A DNA stretch of 9,944 bases from Patescibacteria group bacterium (GTDB lineage Bacteria > Patescibacteria > UBA1384 > CAILIB01): contig JAJFBK010000014.1 of the NCBI GenBank assembly GCA_020696955.1, positions 1-9,944 of the forward strand, written 5' to 3'. Of the stretch, positions 1 through 6,472 are shown piece by piece. The notes beneath the pieces were generated by a model. It was given only the letters and a program-made list of their open reading frames with translations. It searched no databases and had not been told where the DNA came from. The position numbers and the translations under genes are program-made. Position 1 is the first letter of the stretch; every line of letters starts with the position of its first letter.

Positions 1-1161
1 CCCAAGCTCTATAAAGAAGGATTTCGAGGAAACATTTGGTGCACCCAGCCAACCAGCGAGCTGGCAATGATCACCCTGAGGGATTCTGTCCACCTTATCG
101 AAGATGAAGCTGAGCGACACCATCATGACCCTCTCTATGTCACTGAGGACGTCGAGCCCTTGGAGGATATGTGGAAACAGCTTGAATACCACAAGGAAAA
201 GGAGATAATGCCAGGCGTTGTGGTTTCCTTGACTGACGCAGGGCACATTCTCGGATCAGCCTCGGTAAAGATAATGGCCGATGGCCAGCAAGCCGTTTTT
301 TCCGGTGACCTTGGCAATAGCCCGGTACCGCTCCTTCGTAATACCCAGTCAGTAGACGAAGCTGACATTGTCATTATCGAATCCACGTATGGAAACCGGG
401 TCCACGAACCAAGCGCCCATCGCTATGAGTTGCTCCAGGAAGCCATCCTCGATACCATCCGCAGCAAGGGCACGCTTATCATCCCTTCGTTTGCCTTGGA
501 ACGAACCCAGGAGCTGCTCTACGAACTAAATCACCTTCACCTTACCCGCAAGATTCCTCATGTGCCGATTTTCTTGGACAGTCCTATGGCCATTGCCGCA
601 ACCGAGGTGTTTCGAGCTCATACCGATTACTTCAATACAGAGGCCAGAGCGCAGATAAATCATGGCGATGACCTTTTCCGTTTTCCAGGACTCATCTTTA
701 CTCGCAACAGTATGGACTCAAAAGAAATCCTGACTGTTCCGGGACCAAAGGTTATCATTGCCGGATCAGGCATGATGAACGGTGGCAGGGTAATGCACCA
801 CCTCAAGAACTATCTGGCCAAAGCCAATACCATCCTCATGATCATCGGGTACCAGGTAGAAGGAAGCTTGGGACGCAAGTTGCATGACGGTGAAAAAGTG
901 GTACATATTTATGGCCAAGAAATACATGTTCACGCTCAGGTACGCTCCTGCGGCGCCTTTTCAGGACATGCCGACTATCCACGCCTCATGCACTGGCTGA
1001 ATGGCTTCCATCATCATCCTCCTCGTAAGATTTTCGTAACCCATGGCGAACTCAATTCCGCCCTCTCATTCTCCCAGGCCATCGAAGACCAGATGGGCGT
1101 CTCTTCCGGCGTGCCAGAATACGGTGAGACCATCGACATAGCCCACTTAGGAAACCTCTGA
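1..1161 (+). CDS. beta-CASP metallo-beta-lactamase RNA nuclease (5' end missing)
   Basis: Partial at the left edge: frame 1 is open from base 1 to the TGA at 1159-1161 (386 residues). The family resemblance begins at once (PKLYKEGFRG, then the conserved LRDS region), so the ATG at 67 is internal. About 60-70 N-terminal residues, including the HxHxDH zinc motif, lie outside the window. Visible motifs are DAGHILGSA (His ligand, near residue 82), FSGDLG (Asp ligand, near 103), the beta-CASP motif A Glu in IESTYG (E127), a GSGMMNGGRV loop, FSGHAD (motif B His) and VTHGE (motif C His, codon at 1042). All downstream catalytic positions are therefore intact. Family knowledge: CPSF-73/YSH1-like beta-CASP enzymes are zinc-dependent endo- or exoribonucleases acting on cytosolic RNA. 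Substrate is unknown. The methyltransferase gene starts 11 bp downstream, suggesting one transcript. Confidence 0.9.
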   Translation, partial: PKLYKEGFRGNIWCTQPTSELAMITLRDSVHLIEDEAERHHHDPLYVTEDVEPLEDMWKQLEYHKEKEIMPGVVVSLTDAGHILGSASVKIMADGQQAVFSGDLGNSPVPLLRNTQSVDEADIVIIESTYGNRVHEPSAHRYELLQEAILDTIRSKGTLIIPSFALERTQELLYELNHLHLTRKIPHVPIFLDSPMAIAATEVFRAHTDYFNTEARAQINHGDDLFRFPGLIFTRNSMDSKEILTVPGPKVIIAGSGMMNGGRVMHHLKNYLAKANTILMIIGYQVEGSLGRKLHDGEKVVHIYGQEIHVHAQVRSCGAFSGHADYPRLMHWLNGFHHHPPRKIFVTHGELNSALSFSQAIEDQMGVSSGVPEYGETIDIAHLGNL

Positions 1162-1172
1162 GAGTAACCCTA

Positions 1173-2363
1173 ATGCCTCTTCCTGCCACCACGCTGCCCA
1201 CTCCGAACACGACGCCAGTTTGCCCCTATTTCTCGATATGCGGCGGCTGCGACATGCAGGACGTTTCCTACGCCAGACAACTGGAATGGAAAGAGCAGAA
1301 CCTCAAGAGCATCTTTTCCAGCCTGCTTGGCCCTACTGTAACCTGGTTACCCATCTTGGGTTCGCCAGACGAATACCCAGTCTTTTTCCGAAACAAAATT
1401 CGCTTTGCCTTCGTGGAAAGAGAGGGCAAGATTTGGCCGTCCAGACATCAGAAAGGGGACGATGAAGCCGATATTGCCGTTCGTGAATGCTTCTTGCAAT
1501 CCGAAGAAGCCAACCAGGTAATCAGATTCGTTGCTGAGTACGCTGAAAGAGCCGGCTGGACTCTTTTTAATCCCAAAGACTCTACGGGATGGCTCAAACA
1601 CATACTGATACGACAAGGAAAACAGACTGGCGAAATGCTTATCAGCCTCGTTACCACGGCAGCGCCGCTGGAAGCCCCTGATATCTTTATCGAAGCGGTT
1701 CAGAAAGAGCTTCCCTTCGTATGCAGCCTTTACCAGACAAAGACCCAGGGAAGAAACAACTTCGAGAGTGAAGATGTCCACCTCTGGGGAAGCGAGGCCA
1801 TCCATGAGCGAATCGGGGATCTTCTATTTAGAATCTCTCCACACTCTTTCTTCCAGACCAATTCGGCCATGGTAGAAACGCTGTACACCGCCATTCTCAC
1901 CATCGTTAAGGAGAAGGAACCTGAGACAGTCTGGGACCTCTATGCAGGATCTGCCAGCATTGGGTTATTCGTGGGTCAGGATGCCAAAGAAGTAGTGGCG
2001 ATTGAGCCCAATCCCCAGAATATTGCTGACGCCGCCTGGAACATCACCCACAACCAGGCGCATAACGTAAAGATTTTTGAAGGGACCGTAGAAGACGTCT
2101 GTAGCAGTCAGTTCCTTCACGTTAATGCAAGGCCCGACCTTGTAATCGTTGACCCTCCCAGAGCCGGACTTTCGGAAAAGACCCGCAATCTGCTTACCGG
2201 CCTTCGCCCAGCAACCCTTGTTTATGTATCCTGCAATCCGGCAACCTGCCTACGGGACTGCAAAGATCTTGTGCGACGAGGATTCAAACTTTCCAGTATT
2301 CAGGGAGTGGACATGTTTCCTCACACTATTCACTGCGAAATGATAGCCGTATTCGAGCGTTAA
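1173..2363 (+). CDS. TrmA/RlmD-family RNA (uracil-5)-methyltransferase, TRAM-less
   Basis: A 396-residue SAM-dependent RNA m5U methyltransferase of the TrmA/RlmC/RlmD family. An iron-sulfur motif lies at the extreme N-terminus: C17, C23 and C26 in a Cx5CGGC pattern, with C106 as fourth ligand. The catalytic domain shows FFQTN near 226, the SAM-binding segment WDLYAGSASIGLF near 254, VDPPRAGL, the nucleophile C354 in SCNPAT, and the general-base Glu E389 in HCE near the C-terminus. The family usually has an N-terminal TRAM domain before the cysteine cluster; only 16 residues precede it here, so that domain is absent. The ATG at 1173 follows the nuclease stop by 11 bp; an upstream GAGAG is a weak ribosome-binding candidate. 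Target (23S rRNA U747 or U1939, or tRNA U54) cannot be told from sequence alone. Confidence 0.92.
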   Translation: MPLPATTLPTPNTTPVCPYFSICGGCDMQDVSYARQLEWKEQNLKSIFSSLLGPTVTWLPILGSPDEYPVFFRNKIRFAFVEREGKIWPSRHQKGDDEADIAVRECFLQSEEANQVIRFVAEYAERAGWTLFNPKDSTGWLKHILIRQGKQTGEMLISLVTTAAPLEAPDIFIEAVQKELPFVCSLYQTKTQGRNNFESEDVHLWGSEAIHERIGDLLFRISPHSFFQTNSAMVETLYTAILTIVKEKEPETVWDLYAGSASIGLFVGQDAKEVVAIEPNPQNIADAAWNITHNQAHNVKIFEGTVEDVCSSQFLHVNARPDLVIVDPPRAGLSEKTRNLLTGLRPATLVYVSCNPATCLRDCKDLVRRGFKLSSIQGVDMFPHTIHCEMIAVFER

Positions 2364-2366
2364 GTA

Positions 2367-2395
2367 TTGCATTATCGTGTTTTGTTCGGTATCAT
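2367..2395 (+). promoter_or_regulatory. candidate sigma70 promoter of lexA
   Basis: TTGCAT (2367-2372), a 17-bp spacer, and TATCAT (2390-2395), which matches five of six bases of the TATAAT consensus; the -35 box matches only three. Predicted start near 2402, giving a leader of about 20 nt before the lexA ATG. The -10 box overlaps a nested inverted repeat, as expected for an autoregulated repressor gene. An alternative, weaker -10 (TAGAAC, 2411-2416) would give a leaderless start at 2423. Confidence 0.4.
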
Positions 2396-2418
2396 CGATA
2401 TATCTCGATGTAGAACAA
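2382..2418. promoter_or_regulatory. nested inverted repeats before lexA, candidate operator
   Basis: Two dyads are nested. The outer has TTGTTC at 2382-2387 and its exact complement GAACAA at 2413-2418. The inner has CATCGA at 2393-2398 and its exact complement TCGATG at 2405-2410, with a 6-bp spacer. Their centres differ by 1.5 bp. They cover the -10 region and predicted start of the lexA promoter. LexA proteins normally repress their own gene, so this is the natural place for a LexA site. It does not match the Gram-positive (GAAC-N4-GTTC) or E. coli (CTG-N10-CAG) consensus, so assignment is inferred from position and symmetry. Confidence 0.4.
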
Positions 2419-2422
2419 CCAT

Positions 2423-3028
2423 ATGGAACCACTCACAAAACGCCAGGCTCAAATACTGGAATACGTCACAGAATACATTGCCGCTCATAACTATGCTCCA
2501 AGCTATCGGGAGATCGGGCACCATTTTGGACTTTCATCGACGGCTACCATTGCCGAACACATCGAATCACTCAAGCAAAAAGGCTATCTTAGCCATGAAG
2601 AGAACTTGGCTCGCTCCATTCAGCCGACTACGCTCGGTGGCGGTCAGGACGAAAGCAGCATCAGCATTCCACTTCTTGGTCTGATTGCGGCCGGTAAGCC
2701 AATCGAAGCCAGTTACACCAACGAAACCATCGACATCCCTCGGGACATGATGGGAAGCAATGTCTTTGCCCTCCGAGTGCGAGGTGAATCTATGATTGAA
2801 GATGGCATCCTTAACGGGGACTACGTAATCGTGGAACAGACCCGAGTTGCCAAGAACGGAGACATCGTCGTAGCTCTCGTCGACAACAGCAGCGTTACCT
2901 TAAAGCGTTTCTACAAAGAAAAAGACCGGATCCGCCTCCAACCAGCCAACTCTTCCATGAGTCCGATCTTCCTTCGCAAAGTCACTATCCAAGGAAAAGT
3001 AAAAGGTGTGATCCGTAAATTCATTTGA
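2423..3028 (+). CDS. lexA: LexA SOS repressor
   Basis: A 201-residue LexA of normal length and domain order. Residues 1-65 form the winged-helix DNA-binding domain (opening LTKRQAQILEYV, recognition region around PSYREIGHHFGLSS). A linker of about 15 residues follows, then the S24 latent protease domain. Self-cleavage site A90-G91 (in LIAAGKPIEA), nucleophile S123 (RGESMIEDG) and the general-base K161 (VTLKRF) are all present, so it should be cleaved upon RecA activation. Known role: represses DNA-damage response genes. The ATG at 2423 places the conserved helix right at the N-terminus. No Shine-Dalgarno is evident. Its TGA stop (3026-3028) lies inside the -35 box of the next gene. A candidate operator lies directly upstream. 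Confidence 0.95.
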   Translation: MEPLTKRQAQILEYVTEYIAAHNYAPSYREIGHHFGLSSTATIAEHIESLKQKGYLSHEENLARSIQPTTLGGGQDESSISIPLLGLIAAGKPIEASYTNETIDIPRDMMGSNVFALRVRGESMIEDGILNGDYVIVEQTRVAKNGDIVVALVDNSSVTLKRFYKEKDRIRLQPANSSMSPIFLRKVTIQGKVKGVIRKFI

Positions 3029-3054
3029 CGCTTCTTCACTATCTTTCGTACAAT
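3025..3054 (+). promoter_or_regulatory. strong sigma70-like promoter for the GH18 gene
   Basis: TTGACG at 3025-3030 (five of six to TTGACA), an 18-bp spacer, and TACAAT at 3049-3054 (five of six to TATAAT). The usual 6-nt discriminator puts +1 at base 3061, the A of the ATG, so the transcript would be leaderless. The -35 box contains the stop codon of lexA, so the two genes are packed as tightly as possible while keeping separate promoters. A large inverted repeat overlies the -10 box. Confidence 0.7.
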
Positions 3055-3070
3055 GAATGTATGAAAGATA
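3040..3070. repeat. 31-bp inverted repeat over promoter and start codon, candidate operator
   Basis: Left arm TATCTTTCGTACA (3040-3052), 5-bp centre (3053-3057), right arm TGTATGAAAGATA (3058-3070). Twelve of 13 positions are complementary; the exception, G3048 against T3062, would be a G-U wobble in RNA. The dyad is centred at 3055, between the -10 box (3049-3054) and the ATG (3061-3063), and includes the first codons of the GH18 gene. The position suits a dimeric repressor site. There is no T-tract after it, so a terminator is unlikely. Confidence 0.7.
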
Positions 3071-4563
3071 TCGTACTGAAAAAGTCCTCATCTTCTGTTC
3101 CGGTTGCCCCTGCGTTAAAAAAACCAGAATTGCTTCCCGCACCAATCAAACCAGCTCAAAATAGTCTGGCTCTTTTGGTTGAAAAAACCCTTACCGTTGC
3201 TAGCGAAGGCGGAAACTGGCTCTACAGAGCAATTGGCACCAAAAACGACTATACCGTCGTATCCCAATCCTTTATCGATACTCCCAAAACAAAGAACAAA
3301 AAGAAAAAGACTGTCTCGATACCAGGAAAGGCCCTGGTTAAAAAGGCAAAGACAAAAGCTCACCAAGCTCATGGATCTCTCAAAACGCCAATAGGAAAGC
3401 TGGCCGCCGTCCAGGCCGTGGCCATTCTTGCTTTGTTTACCTATGTACAAGCAACTACCAACAACCCGAACAACCAGGAAGTGCGAAACGTAGCCGCTAC
3501 GGTTGAAAATAGCTCCTTGCAGAAATACCTTCCTTCCATCGGCCAATACACCGAGCCAAAAGCCTTCGAAGAAAACCTGGCAGTGGCCGACCAGTCAGCC
3601 GCAACCCCTCTTTACGGCTGGGTCACTCCTTGGAATACCTCCGCAATCGCTGAAAACAACGCTTCTTACAAATCATTGTCAGCCTTTTGGGGAAGCGTAG
3701 CCCAAGACGGAATCAATATCGAAAGCAAATCCGATTGGACCACTTGGACTACTTTTAAAAATGCCTACAACAAAGAGGGCAGGGCTCATTTTCTGACAGT
3801 TACCGGAAATCCCAACTTCACCTATCTTGCCCTTTCCAACCCCTCCGTCCAACAGCAGCATATTGAGGCGCTTTTGAAAGTCACCTCCCAGCATGGCTTC
3901 GACGGAGTGGATATCGACTATGAGGCCTTAGGAAGTGAGAACAAATCTTTGTTTACGGACTTTATTCGCAACCTAAGCACGGCGTTTCATGCCAGTGGAA
4001 AAAAGGTTTCCGTAACAGTCGAGGCCAGACTTGCGAACCAAGTGCCGATGGATTGGAAAGCGCTCAGCACCATAGCTGACGAAGTCCGCATTATGATATA
4101 CGATTACCATGGAAAAGAAACAGGCAGCCCTGGACCAGTTTCTCCCATAGGATGGCTCAAGGAAGTTTTGGATTACGCCCAGAGCACTATCGATCCAAAC
4201 AAGCTGGTAGTCGGACTGGGAAATTACGGATATGACTGGACAGCGGTTACCGAAGGCGACTCGATTATCTGGAAAGGAACGGGCGTAAGCTTCGACCAGG
4301 CCATGGCCACTGCCACTGAGCGCTCAGCACCCATTATCAGGTCAACTGGCATTGATGAGAGGGGATATGACATTGGCTCCACCCCCTCATATGCCTATAC
4401 GGATCCTGAAGGCAAACAGCACGCAGTCTGGTTTGAAGACAATGAGTCCTTACAGGCAAAAATCAGACTTATCAACCAATACAAAACGGCCGGCATCATC
4501 TTCTGGTCGGTTGGAATGGGGGACAAGGAGTTCTGGCAGACACATTCATCAGCTACTAACTAA
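3061..4563 (+). CDS. membrane-anchored GH18 glycosidase (YaaH/SleL-like)
   Basis: A 500-residue protein with a C-terminal glycoside hydrolase family 18 domain (about 185-500). The catalytic motif DGVDIDYE spans D281-E288, with E288 the expected proton donor and D286 the assisting Asp. The later IMIYDYHG segment and a final IIFWSVGMGDKEFW strand also fit the family. The closest type I recognise is the spore-germination YaaH group, which hydrolyses N-acetylglucosamine-containing polymers such as peptidoglycan. No LysM domain is present. One hydrophobic segment at about 114-130 follows a Lys-rich stretch (KNKKKK near 80), implying an N-in, catalytic-domain-out topology with a roughly 110-residue cytosolic tail. 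The ATG at 3061 is preferred over an in-frame TTG at 3025, which is the -35 box and overlaps the lexA stop. The next gene starts 5 bp after the stop. Confidence 0.88.
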   Translation: MKDIVLKKSSSSVPVAPALKKPELLPAPIKPAQNSLALLVEKTLTVASEGGNWLYRAIGTKNDYTVVSQSFIDTPKTKNKKKKTVSIPGKALVKKAKTKAHQAHGSLKTPIGKLAAVQAVAILALFTYVQATTNNPNNQEVRNVAATVENSSLQKYLPSIGQYTEPKAFEENLAVADQSAATPLYGWVTPWNTSAIAENNASYKSLSAFWGSVAQDGINIESKSDWTTWTTFKNAYNKEGRAHFLTVTGNPNFTYLALSNPSVQQQHIEALLKVTSQHGFDGVDIDYEALGSENKSLFTDFIRNLSTAFHASGKKVSVTVEARLANQVPMDWKALSTIADEVRIMIYDYHGKETGSPGPVSPIGWLKEVLDYAQSTIDPNKLVVGLGNYGYDWTAVTEGDSIIWKGTGVSFDQAMATATERSAPIIRSTGIDERGYDIGSTPSYAYTDPEGKQHAVWFEDNESLQAKIRLINQYKTAGIIFWSVGMGDKEFWQTHSSATN

Positions 4564-4568
4564 GGATT

Positions 4569-5318
4569 ATGGCAAAAAAATTGGATTCATTATCCATTTC
4601 AAGGAAAAAAAGTACTGAGAATCCTGCTGTCGTAGCTGAAGAGAAGAAAGTCGAAATGCAGCCTGCGGTAGAAACAGCGACAGTCGTCACTGAGGAAGCT
4701 CCGACAGTCCAAAGTGTCGAGCCTTCAAAGTCCGACAGCTTCGAGGAACTCTTTCCTGAACCAAGCGTCACTGTTAACCGGCCGCCAGCCTGGGTCTTAT
4801 GGCTTTTGCTTCTTATAGCCTCACTCGCCGTGGCAACTATTGGTTTTAAAGCCGTAAATGGCAAGATCGATGGATGGCTCTCGGTAAGTCCAAGCCCTAC
4901 AAGCTCGCCGAGCCCAAGCCTTCCGGCAGCAACTGAGACTCCAACAGCTACTCCAAGCCCTGAAGCTACCGCAACTCCCATTCCAAGCCCTTCTGCAACA
5001 GCCACAGCCACCCCCACGGCAACCGCCACCCCAAGCTCCATAAAGAAAAGCTCCATTACGCTTCGGGTATTAAATGGTACTAAAAAAGCCGGTGCAGCCT
5101 CCACCCTTGCTACCAAGCTCGAGAAAGATGGCTTCACGGTCAGAACCACGGGAAATGCCAAGCAACAAGACTATCCTTCCACCATGGTTTACTACCAGGC
5201 AGGACGCCTAGCCGAGGCTGAGCTAGTGCAAGAGTCTCTCGGAGCTTACGAAACCACTTTGCAACAATCCACCCTAGCCAACCCTGACATGGTCTTGGTC
5301 GTAATCGGTGCGGAGTAA
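4569..5318 (+). CDS. single-pass membrane protein with LytR_C domain
   Basis: A 249-residue protein in four parts: an acidic cytosolic region (1-72), one transmembrane helix (about 75-95, WVLWLLLLIASLAVATIG), a Pro/Ser/Thr-rich spacer (about 108-157), and a C-terminal domain (about 160-249) opening ITLRVLNGTKKAGAAS. The VLNGT...GAA pattern, a following TVRTTG strand and the final VLVVIG strand fit the LytR cell-envelope C-terminal family (LytR_C). The catalytic LytR-CpsA-Psr domain that often accompanies it is absent, so no transferase activity is predicted; an extracellular binding or scaffold role at the wall is an inference. The ATG follows the GH18 stop by 5 bp. AAGGA at 4562-4566 is too close to the ATG for a normal Shine-Dalgarno, so translational coupling is possible. 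Confidence 0.8.
   Translation: MAKKLDSLSISRKKSTENPAVVAEEKKVEMQPAVETATVVTEEAPTVQSVEPSKSDSFEELFPEPSVTVNRPPAWVLWLLLLIASLAVATIGFKAVNGKIDGWLSVSPSPTSSPSPSLPAATETPTATPSPEATATPIPSPSATATATPTATATPSSIKKSSITLRVLNGTKKAGAASTLATKLEKDGFTVRTTGNAKQQDYPSTMVYYQAGRLAEAELVQESLGAYETTLQQSTLANPDMVLVVIGAE
4890..5039 (+). repeat. low-complexity Pro/Ser/Thr-coding tract
   Basis: About 50 codons made nearly only of Pro, Ser, Thr and Ala, with recurring CCAAGCCC and GCCAC units. It encodes the flexible extracellular spacer between the membrane helix and the LytR_C domain. Such tracts expand and contract easily. The antisense strand is open across it only because of this composition. Confidence 0.8.
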
Positions 5319-5325
5319 CTAAAAT
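5295..5325 (+). promoter_or_regulatory. candidate leaderless promoter of the DUF3048 gene
   Basis: TAAAAT at 5320-5325 (five of six to the -10 consensus) stands exactly 6 nt before the ATG at 5332, so +1 would be the start codon. The -35 candidate TTGGTC (5295-5300) is weak and the spacer is 19 bp. The -10 box overlaps the stop of the preceding gene. No Shine-Dalgarno precedes this ATG. Confidence 0.4.
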
Positions 5326-5331
5326 CTTTTT

Positions 5332-6459
5332 ATGAAACAGAATTTACGAGAGTCCTTTACCAATCTTACCCCGAAGCAACAGATCGCAGCCGGTGCCGGA
5401 TCTGTTTTGGTGATCGGGCTTTTTGCGTTTACCGGATACGCCTACCACAAACAGATGAATACGCCTCCGGACTGTGACCAGGTAAGCTGCAGCACCGCAA
5501 AGGTTGATCCTACCCCCAAGATTACTCCGGCACCCACTGCCACACCCCTATCCAAACTGCCAAGCCGTCTAAGCGGAACTTTGGTTGAGCCAGGCAAAGA
5601 GAACCTGCACCTCTTAGCCGTGATGATTGAGAACCATCCCCAGGCCCGGCCTCAATCCGGACTAGGGCAAGCCGAACTAGTATTTGAAGCCATCGCCGAA
5701 GGCGGTATTACCCGATTCATGGCAGTCTACCAAGATCCTACCATCCCCGTAAAAGTAGGTCCGATCCGAAGCGCCCGCACCTTCTACGTAGATTTTGCCA
5801 CTGAACTTGATGCCTTTTATGCCCACGTAGGCGGAAGCGTCCCAGCCCTTGATCAAATCAGTAGGACCGGAGTGCTGGATCTTAATCAGTTTTCAGTAGG
5901 AAGCGCCGCATTTGAACGGGACTTTAGCCGAAAAGTAGCCCTCGAGCACACCATGTACTCTTCGACTGATCGCCTTTGGAATTACGCCACTGAGACAAAA
6001 AAATGGTCCAAAACCGGCGATTACCCAGCTTGGACCTTTAAAGACGACCTGGAAAGAGGAATGCGCCCTGCGAAACAGACCGTCGTAGTAAACGTATCTG
6101 ACCCAGGCTATGCAGTTTCTTGGGGCTATGACCCTGAGACCAACCTTTATGGCAGGACAATGGCGGGAAGCGTTCATTCGGACGCAAACACCAACAAACA
6201 GATAATGGCAAAAAATATCATCCTGCAAACCGTGGGCCGCAATTCTCTGGTAGCCGGAGGAAAGACTATCTGGGATTACCAAGTGACCGGAACCGGAAAA
6301 GCCGTAATAATCCAGAACGGCACTTCCATTCAGGCAACCTGGAAAAAAGAGGGTACCGGACGCACTCGTTATTATGACGCCTCAGGAACAGAAATCGCCA
6401 TGGTGAGCGGAACCACTTGGGTCCATCTCACGCATGACGACAGTCAGGTATCGTATTAG
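5332..6459 (+). CDS. DUF3048 (YerB-like) membrane-anchored envelope protein
   Basis: A 375-residue protein with an N-terminal membrane helix (about 19-38), a short Pro/Thr-rich linker (57-74), then a DUF3048 ectodomain. Family signatures are MIENHPQARPQSGL (98-111), EGGITRFMAVY (123-133), GPIRSAR (143-149) and HVGGS (165-169). The second half (about 240-375) corresponds to the C-terminal DUF3048 subdomain, ending near GTTWVHLTHDD. YerB of Bacillus is a lipoprotein of this family with unclear biochemical role. Here no lipobox cysteine is present, so a transmembrane anchor replaces the lipid. Two cysteines (C48, C53) follow the helix. It lies 13 bp after the LytR_C gene and may share a transcript, although a -10 box is also positioned for its own leaderless start. 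The stop is 6 bp from that of the convergent lytic transglycosylase. Confidence 0.87.
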   Translation: MKQNLRESFTNLTPKQQIAAGAGSVLVIGLFAFTGYAYHKQMNTPPDCDQVSCSTAKVDPTPKITPAPTATPLSKLPSRLSGTLVEPGKENLHLLAVMIENHPQARPQSGLGQAELVFEAIAEGGITRFMAVYQDPTIPVKVGPIRSARTFYVDFATELDAFYAHVGGSVPALDQISRTGVLDLNQFSVGSAAFERDFSRKVALEHTMYSSTDRLWNYATETKKWSKTGDYPAWTFKDDLERGMRPAKQTVVVNVSDPGYAVSWGYDPETNLYGRTMAGSVHSDANTNKQIMAKNIILQTVGRNSLVAGGKTIWDYQVTGTGKAVIIQNGTSIQATWKKEGTGRTRYYDASGTEIAMVSGTTWVHLTHDDSQVSY

Positions 6460-6472
6460 GAGAGACTAATAC
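6453..6472. repeat. inverted repeat spanning two convergent stop codons
   Basis: GTATTAG (6453-6459) and its exact complement CTAATAC (6466-6472) flank a 6-base loop. Each arm holds the TAG stop of one of the two convergent genes, so both reading frames end in TAT-TAG. The stem is AT-rich, with no T-tract on either side, so it is at best a weak bidirectional terminator. Confidence 0.4.

Noticed and set aside
1347..1805. Antisense open frame of 152 codons in the methyltransferase
   Set aside because: It lies fully inside a well-supported gene and resembles no family.
2367..2684. Open frame overlapping the start of lexA in another phase
   Set aside because: It is out of frame with a well-supported lexA whose motifs begin at the first codons, and has no recognisable product.
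3025..3060. In-frame TTG start 12 codons upstream of the GH18 ATG
   Set aside because: The TTG is part of the TTGACG -35 box and overlaps the lexA stop; the intervening sequence contains the spacer and -10 box. Starting at 3061 is far more plausible.
4564..4595. Imperfect hairpin GGATTATG/CATTATCC around the LytR_C start
   Set aside because: Eight-base arms with one mismatch and a 16-base loop in AT-rich sequence; too weak to call.
4556..5161. Long antisense open frame encoding a Val/Ala/Gly-rich repetitive protein
   Set aside because: It is the complement of the Pro/Ser/Thr-coding tract; the repetitive composition avoids stops. There is no start signal or family resemblance.
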